Assembly (NCBI GenBank): GCA_030618905.1
Contig: JAUXCL010000030.1
Location: forward strand, 1-16,397
Origin: Bacteroidales bacterium
Lineage (GTDB): Bacteria; Bacteroidota; Bacteroidia; Bacteroidales; B18-G4
Direction: 5' to 3'
Length of the DNA: 16,397 nt
Within the stretch, counting starts at the first letter, position 1. Each line of letters starts with the position of its first letter. Positions 14,586 to 16,397 of this stretch are shown piece after piece. The notes under the pieces were generated by a model. That model was given only the letters and a program-made list of their open reading frames with translations. It was not told where the DNA came from and did not search any database. The position numbers and the translations under genes are program-made.

Positions 14586-15773
14586 TCAGGAATAGACAGA
14601 AACGTTATTCAGGGTTTTCTCAAATACATTTTCCAGGACATCTCTCTCTATCTTATTGAATTCCAACCCCCTGCGCTCATACACCCTTTTGGCTACGTCC
14701 ATGGCTTTTTTCAAATGATAAAGAGAGAATCCATGGGTGCCTCCCCAGACAAATGATGGAATAAAGTTTCTTTGAAAACCAGAACCATAAATGTTGGAGT
14801 AAACCCCAACAACGGTTCCCGTATTGAACATCGTGTTGATGCCGGTTTTACTGTGGTCTCCCATGATCAGGCCACAAAATTGCAAGCCGGTACTCACGAA
14901 AGTCTGGTCCGGATAACTCCACAATTTGACATCTTCGTAATTATTTTTCAGATTTGAAGTATTGGTATCTGCACCCAGGTTGCACCATTCCCCTATAACT
15001 GAATTTCCCAGGTAACCATCATGGGCCTTATTGGAATACCCAAAGAAAACGCTGTTATTTATTTCTCCGCCTACTTTACAATGGGGCCCAATGGTTGTAG
15101 GCCCATAAATCTTGGCCCCCATCTTGACAACGGATTCCCCACCCAGGGAAAAAGGTCCCCTGATCAAGGCCCCTTCCATGATTACTGCGTCTTTCCCGAT
15201 ATAGATCGGTCCAGTTTCGGTATTCAATGTAGCACATTCTATCCTTGCTCCCTCTTCAATGAAAATATCATTTCCAATAAGCGTGTTTGTTTTGCTAAGT
15301 TCTTTTGACTTCTTTCCCTTAGTGATAATTGCAAAGTCTTTTTTCAAGGCTTCACCATTATGCTGAAAGATATCCCAGGAATTGTTGATCTTCGTATACG
15401 GAGTTTCTGATGCCTTCTCCTCAATCACTGCCTTGTCCCAATCACCCTCACCCAAATCTTCTTCCCTTACATGCATTGCGATAATGACCGTATCATCCAC
15501 AAGTGCCTGGTTTTGCTTCAGTGACTGAATTTCCCTGATCAACTCCTCATTTGGGCAAACCGAACCGTTAATCAGGATATTGTTTTCCTCTTTCCTGATG
15601 GGAAATTTAGCACTTAAATAATCTTCTGTTAAGCTTGAGGTTTTAGCACCTAAAAAATGCTCCCATTTCTCCCTCATGGTCATAATGCCGATCCGGATCT
15701 CACAAACAGGGCGGGTAAATGTTAAGGGTAACAGGTTGTTTCTTCTGAAATTGTCAAAAAGTATATAATTCAT
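14586..15773 (-). CDS. GlmU-like sugar nucleotidyltransferase / acetyltransferase (Bacteroidota 'alternative GlmU')
   Basis: The protein has 395 residues from the ATG at 15773. It matches the Bacteroidota family annotated as putative sugar nucleotidyltransferase or alternative GlmU, thought to make UDP-N-acetylglucosamine for peptidoglycan and LPS. The N-terminus reads NYILFDNFRRNNLLPLTFTRPVCEIRIG, a modified nucleotidyltransferase start lacking the usual GxGTR loop. The second half is a left-handed beta-helix of hexapeptide repeats, for example GPIYIGKDAVIMEGALIRGP, then VKMGAKIYGPTTIGP and NSVIGEWCNLGAD. An in-frame ATG at 15803 adds ten residues, but the promoter box at 15806-15813 places transcription start at or after it, and the family begins with MNYILFD, so 15773 is chosen. 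Enzymatic function is inferred from the family only. Confidence 0.88.
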   Translation of the reverse strand: MNYILFDNFRRNNLLPLTFTRPVCEIRIGIMTMREKWEHFLGAKTSSLTEDYLSAKFPIRKEENNILINGSVCPNEELIREIQSLKQNQALVDDTVIIAMHVREEDLGEGDWDKAVIEEKASETPYTKINNSWDIFQHNGEALKKDFAIITKGKKSKELSKTNTLIGNDIFIEEGARIECATLNTETGPIYIGKDAVIMEGALIRGPFSLGGESVVKMGAKIYGPTTIGPHCKVGGEINNSVFFGYSNKAHDGYLGNSVIGEWCNLGADTNTSNLKNNYEDVKLWSYPDQTFVSTGLQFCGLIMGDHSKTGINTMFNTGTVVGVYSNIYGSGFQRNFIPSFVWGGTHGFSLYHLKKAMDVAKRVYERRGLEFNKIERDVLENVFEKTLNNVSVYS

Positions 15774-15805
15774 TTTTAGCCAATTTTTTCTGGATGATAT
15801 CATTG

Positions 15806-15813
15806 CAAAGATA
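15806..15813 (-). promoter_or_regulatory. -7 promoter box for the GlmU-like gene
   Basis: Minus-strand TATCTTTG is an exact TAnnTTTG match. Transcription would begin near 15802, about 29 bases before the ATG at 15773. Its first base is also the last base of the T-run of the L31 terminator, and the -33 region falls inside the terminator stem (no TTTG there). Confidence 0.55.
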
Positions 15814-15839
15814 AAAAAAGCCCTTAATTACTTAAGGGC
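15813..15839 (-). terminator. Intrinsic terminator of the L31 gene
   Basis: Read on the minus strand, GCCCTTAA (15839-15832), loop GTAA, TTAAGGGC (15827-15820) form a perfect 8-bp stem followed by seven T (15819-15813). It starts 12 bases after the L31 stop codon. This is the clearest Rho-independent terminator in the window. Confidence 0.93.
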
Positions 15840-15851
15840 CTTCATGGTATC

Positions 15852-16127
15852 TTATTCTTCAGTTTTTTTATTCTTGTCGATGTGTTTCTGGTAACGGCTT
15901 CTGAACTTGTCAACACGTCCTGCAGTATCCACCAGTTTCATCTTACCGGTATAGAAAGGATGCGAAGTATGGGAAATCTCCAGTTTAATAAGGGGGTATT
16001 CCTTGCCGTCTTCCCACTTAATGGTTTCTTTGGTTTTGGAAGTAGATTTTGACAAGAATGCATAATCGTTCGACATATCTTTAAAAACGACGAATCTATA
16101 GTCCTTAGGATGAATATCTTTTCTCAT
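15852..16127 (-). CDS. rpmE2: 50S ribosomal protein L31, type B
   Basis: This is a ribosomal large-subunit protein of 91 residues. The MRKDIHPKDYRFVVFKD start, SKSTSKT, the HPFYTGKMKLVDTAGRVDKFRSRY core (split here as HPFYTGKM and DTAGRVDKF) and the basic tail KHIDKNKK are characteristic of L31. It contains no cysteine at all, so it is the zinc-independent type B form; in many bacteria this form replaces the zinc-binding one during zinc shortage, but in Bacteroidota it is generally the ordinary gene. It has its own promoter (16155-16162) and terminator (15813-15839), so it is a single-gene unit. Confidence 0.96.
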   Translation of the reverse strand: MRKDIHPKDYRFVVFKDMSNDYAFLSKSTSKTKETIKWEDGKEYPLIKLEISHTSHPFYTGKMKLVDTAGRVDKFRSRYQKHIDKNKKTEE

Positions 16128-16154
16128 TTTTATATGCAGTTAAATTTCGGAGTG

Positions 16155-16162
16155 CAAAAATA
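16155..16162 (-). promoter_or_regulatory. -7 promoter box for the L31 gene
   Basis: Minus-strand TATTTTTG matches TAnnTTTG exactly; a CTTG lies 21 bases upstream (16184-16187) as an imperfect -33 element. The leader would be about 24 bases. I see no zinc-regulator (Zur-type) palindrome here. Confidence 0.6.
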
Positions 16163-16220
16163 CGATATTCTTATTTAATTATACAAGTTATTTGTATTTT
16201 TTTTCTTTTTACCCCCCCTT

Positions 16221-16246
16221 CCCCCTCCCTTCCGGAAGGGAGGGGG
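16221..16246. repeat. Perfect 26-bp GC-rich palindrome
   Basis: The arm CCCCCTCCCTTCC (16221-16233) is followed directly by its exact reverse complement (16234-16246), with no loop base. It is preceded by T-rich and C-rich runs (16199-16220) on the plus strand. No T-run follows the palindrome on either strand, so a canonical terminator is not supported; it looks like a dispersed intergenic palindromic repeat or a cruciform-forming site. Confidence 0.9.
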
Positions 16247-16307
16247 TGCACACGCAGCAAAGTTGAATTTCATAAATCATACCCGGGGGTGGGTACAAGA
16301 ATCAGAA

Positions 16308-16397
16308 TTACAGATTCATTCCCCCCAGCCCCAGCAGAAACTCCATAGTATCGACCCCATCAGCATAATCCCATAATTCCGGATGCTGGCTTTGTCC
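16308..16397 (-). CDS. Possible 3' end of a further minus-strand gene
   Basis: The minus strand from the right edge is open for 29 codons to a TAA at 16308-16310, encoding a tail that includes HPELWDYADGVDTMEFLLGL. Codon use looks coding-like, but another minus frame is also open over most of the same span (stop at 16316-16318), and I do not recognise either. The stretch from here to the palindrome (16247-16307) holds nothing I can name. Confidence 0.25.
   Translation of the reverse strand, partial: GQSQHPELWDYADGVDTMEFLLGLGGMNL

Noticed and set aside
16221..16246. Intrinsic terminator
   Set aside because: Stable hairpin, but no T-run after it in either direction.

Overview
The window is a stretch of Bacteroidota chromosome, probably from an environmental member of the Bacteroidales. 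Evidence for this includes the bamD-rpoZ-coaBC-porD gene order, a Bacteroidota-type RNA polymerase omega subunit, a DUF6913 protein, an 'alternative GlmU' nucleotidyltransferase, a Zn-free type B ribosomal protein L31, and a secreted peptidase with a type IX secretion (T9SS) sorting tail. Promoters match the Bacteroidota form (TTTG-N19-TAnnTTTG). It is mostly ordinary housekeeping DNA. I see no phage, IS element, CRISPR array, tRNA or rRNA.

Layout: (1) 1-2844, minus strand: bamD, rpoZ, coaBC and a truncated porD, closely spaced as one operon linking outer-membrane assembly, transcription, coenzyme A synthesis and T9SS. (2) 2981-5586, plus strand: an alpha-oxoamine synthase (sphingolipid or sulfonolipid type) followed by an unrecognised protein with a basic coiled coil and about 7 membrane segments. 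(3) 5643-8844, minus strand: a T9SS-exported M14 zinc carboxypeptidase, dapA (lysine and peptidoglycan precursor) and a DUF6913 protein. (4) 8902-10247: a divergent pair, a flavin reductase (minus) and a PhnP-like metallo-hydrolase (plus), with interlocked promoters. (5) 10313-16127, minus strand: an orphan oligopeptide-binding lipoprotein, Lon protease, the GlmU-like sugar nucleotidyltransferase and L31. The last 270 bases hold the L31 promoter, a perfect 26-bp palindrome and possibly the 3' end of another minus-strand gene.

The non-coding DNA is the most informative part. TAnnTTTG-type -7 boxes lie directly upstream of seven genes (six exact, one 7 of 8), and several decide between competing start codons. 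For bamD and the peptide-binding lipoprotein the box is so close to the ATG that the mRNA would be almost leaderless. A perfect sigma-54 -24/-12 motif lies upstream of lon. Tandem arrays with a 7-bp period, of different sequence, fill the two convergent intergenic gaps, and a third 7-bp repeat supplies the stop codon of the metallo-hydrolase gene.
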